Assembly: GCA_002308255.1 (NCBI GenBank)
Contig: DBVZ01000019.1
Coordinates: 8,956-14,916 of the forward strand
Source of the DNA: Lachnospiraceae bacterium UBA1251
GTDB lineage: Bacteria > Bacillota > Clostridia > Lachnospirales > Lachnospiraceae
Length of the DNA stretch: 5,961 nucleotides
Direction: 5' to 3'
The stretch's first letter is position 1. Each line of letters starts with the position of its first letter. Below the pieces are notes generated by a model. That model saw nothing but the letters and a program-made list of their open reading frames with translations. It was not told the DNA's origin and did not search any database. Shown one piece after another: positions 5,835 to 5,961 of this stretch. The position numbers were made by a program, and so were the translations under genes.

Positions 5835-5898
5835 AAAAGACCTGCTTTGAACATAATACAGAGTTTTTTCAAATTCTTCTTGCCATTCAGGTTTTTTT
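5833..5898 (+). terminator. Weak candidate terminator after the YdcF-family gene
   Basis: An A-run plus GACCTG (5834-5844) can pair with CAGGTTTTTTT (5888-5898) over about 11 bp including one G-T pair. The span between the arms is 43 nt. A smaller pair, TTTGAA (5846-5851) with TTCAAA (5868-5873), nests inside. Because the T-run is part of the stem and the loop is large, this is a poor terminator, and it overlaps the tRNA promoter. No better terminator is visible, so read-through into the tRNA region is possible. Confidence 0.25.
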
Positions 5899-5908
5899 CT
5901 TATATAAT
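5880..5908 (+). promoter_or_regulatory. Promoter of the downstream tRNA gene
   Basis: -35 TTGCCA (5880-5885), exactly 17 nt, -10 TATAAT (5903-5908). The predicted start is near 5915, leaving about 25 nt of leader before the tRNA 5' end at 5940. The near-consensus hexamers and spacing fit a strong stable-RNA promoter. Confidence 0.75.
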
Positions 5909-5939
5909 GTGTCGTGCCGTTAAAAACAGGCAGACATAA

Positions 5940-5961
5940 TGGGCTATCGCCAAATGGTAAG
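5940..5961 (+). tRNA. tRNA-Gln, 5' end only (cut by the right edge)
   Basis: The last 22 nt, beginning TGGGCTATCGCC, match the acceptor arm and start of the D arm of bacterial tRNA-Gln (TGGGCTAT-GCCAA--GGTAAG pattern). The T at position 1 is characteristic of tRNA-Gln in Firmicutes. A strong promoter sits just upstream. The anticodon lies outside the window, so identity rests on the 5' arm alone. It may be the first gene of a tRNA cluster. Confidence 0.8.

Noticed and set aside
1..5961. CRISPR array, insertion sequence or prophage signature
   Set aside because: No regularly spaced repeats, transposase or integrase motifs or terminal inverted repeats were seen. The partial tRNA could be an integration site, but no attachment repeat is visible here.

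Overview
The window looks like chromosomal DNA from a fairly GC-rich member of the Firmicutes, most likely a Clostridia/Lachnospiraceae-type gut anaerobe. This is inferred from strong GGAGG-type Shine-Dalgarno sites, sigma-A promoters, a Gram-positive style signal peptide, and the families present. No single marker fixes the species.

Region 1 (about 1-4453, minus strand) is a tightly packed operon read right to left. The order is a PP2C-type Ser/Thr phosphatase (4387-3422), a transmembrane Hanks-type Ser/Thr kinase without PASTA repeats (3429-1390), a small single-pass membrane protein (1393-1058), and a secreted Ig-like-domain protein (from 1061, running off the left edge). All three junctions overlap by 4-8 nt and share nearly the same SD-bearing motif (GGAGAGAACGG), which suggests translational coupling. 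The kinase probably starts at a TTG codon at 3429, not at the ATG nine codons upstream. The leftmost gene has no stop codon inside the window. A good promoter (TTGAGA-17-TAAAAT, 4453-4425) drives the operon.

The most unusual feature is a near-perfect intrinsic-terminator structure (18-bp stem, 12-nt loop, 8 T) at 4310-4258. It lies about 110-160 nt after the predicted transcription start and inside the N-terminal extension of the phosphatase reading frame. It looks like an attenuator whose read-through would depend on translation.

Region 2 (4388-4610) is a 223-nt AT-rich divergent intergenic region with back-to-back promoters and several short inverted repeats.

Region 3 (4611-5834, plus strand) encodes a 407-residue polytopic membrane protein with a cytoplasmic or surface-facing DUF218/YdcF-type domain and a last membrane helix. 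Region 4 (5835-5961) carries a strong tRNA-type promoter (TTGCCA-17-TATAAT) and the first 22 nt of a tRNA that matches tRNA-Gln.

Functionally, the minus-strand operon reads as a reversible protein-phosphorylation module. The kinase has a cytoplasmic catalytic domain and an extracytoplasmic TPR-like sensor region, and the phosphatase opposes it. The small membrane protein and the secreted Ig-like protein are candidate accessory or envelope partners. The divergent YdcF-family gene may be an unrelated envelope gene.
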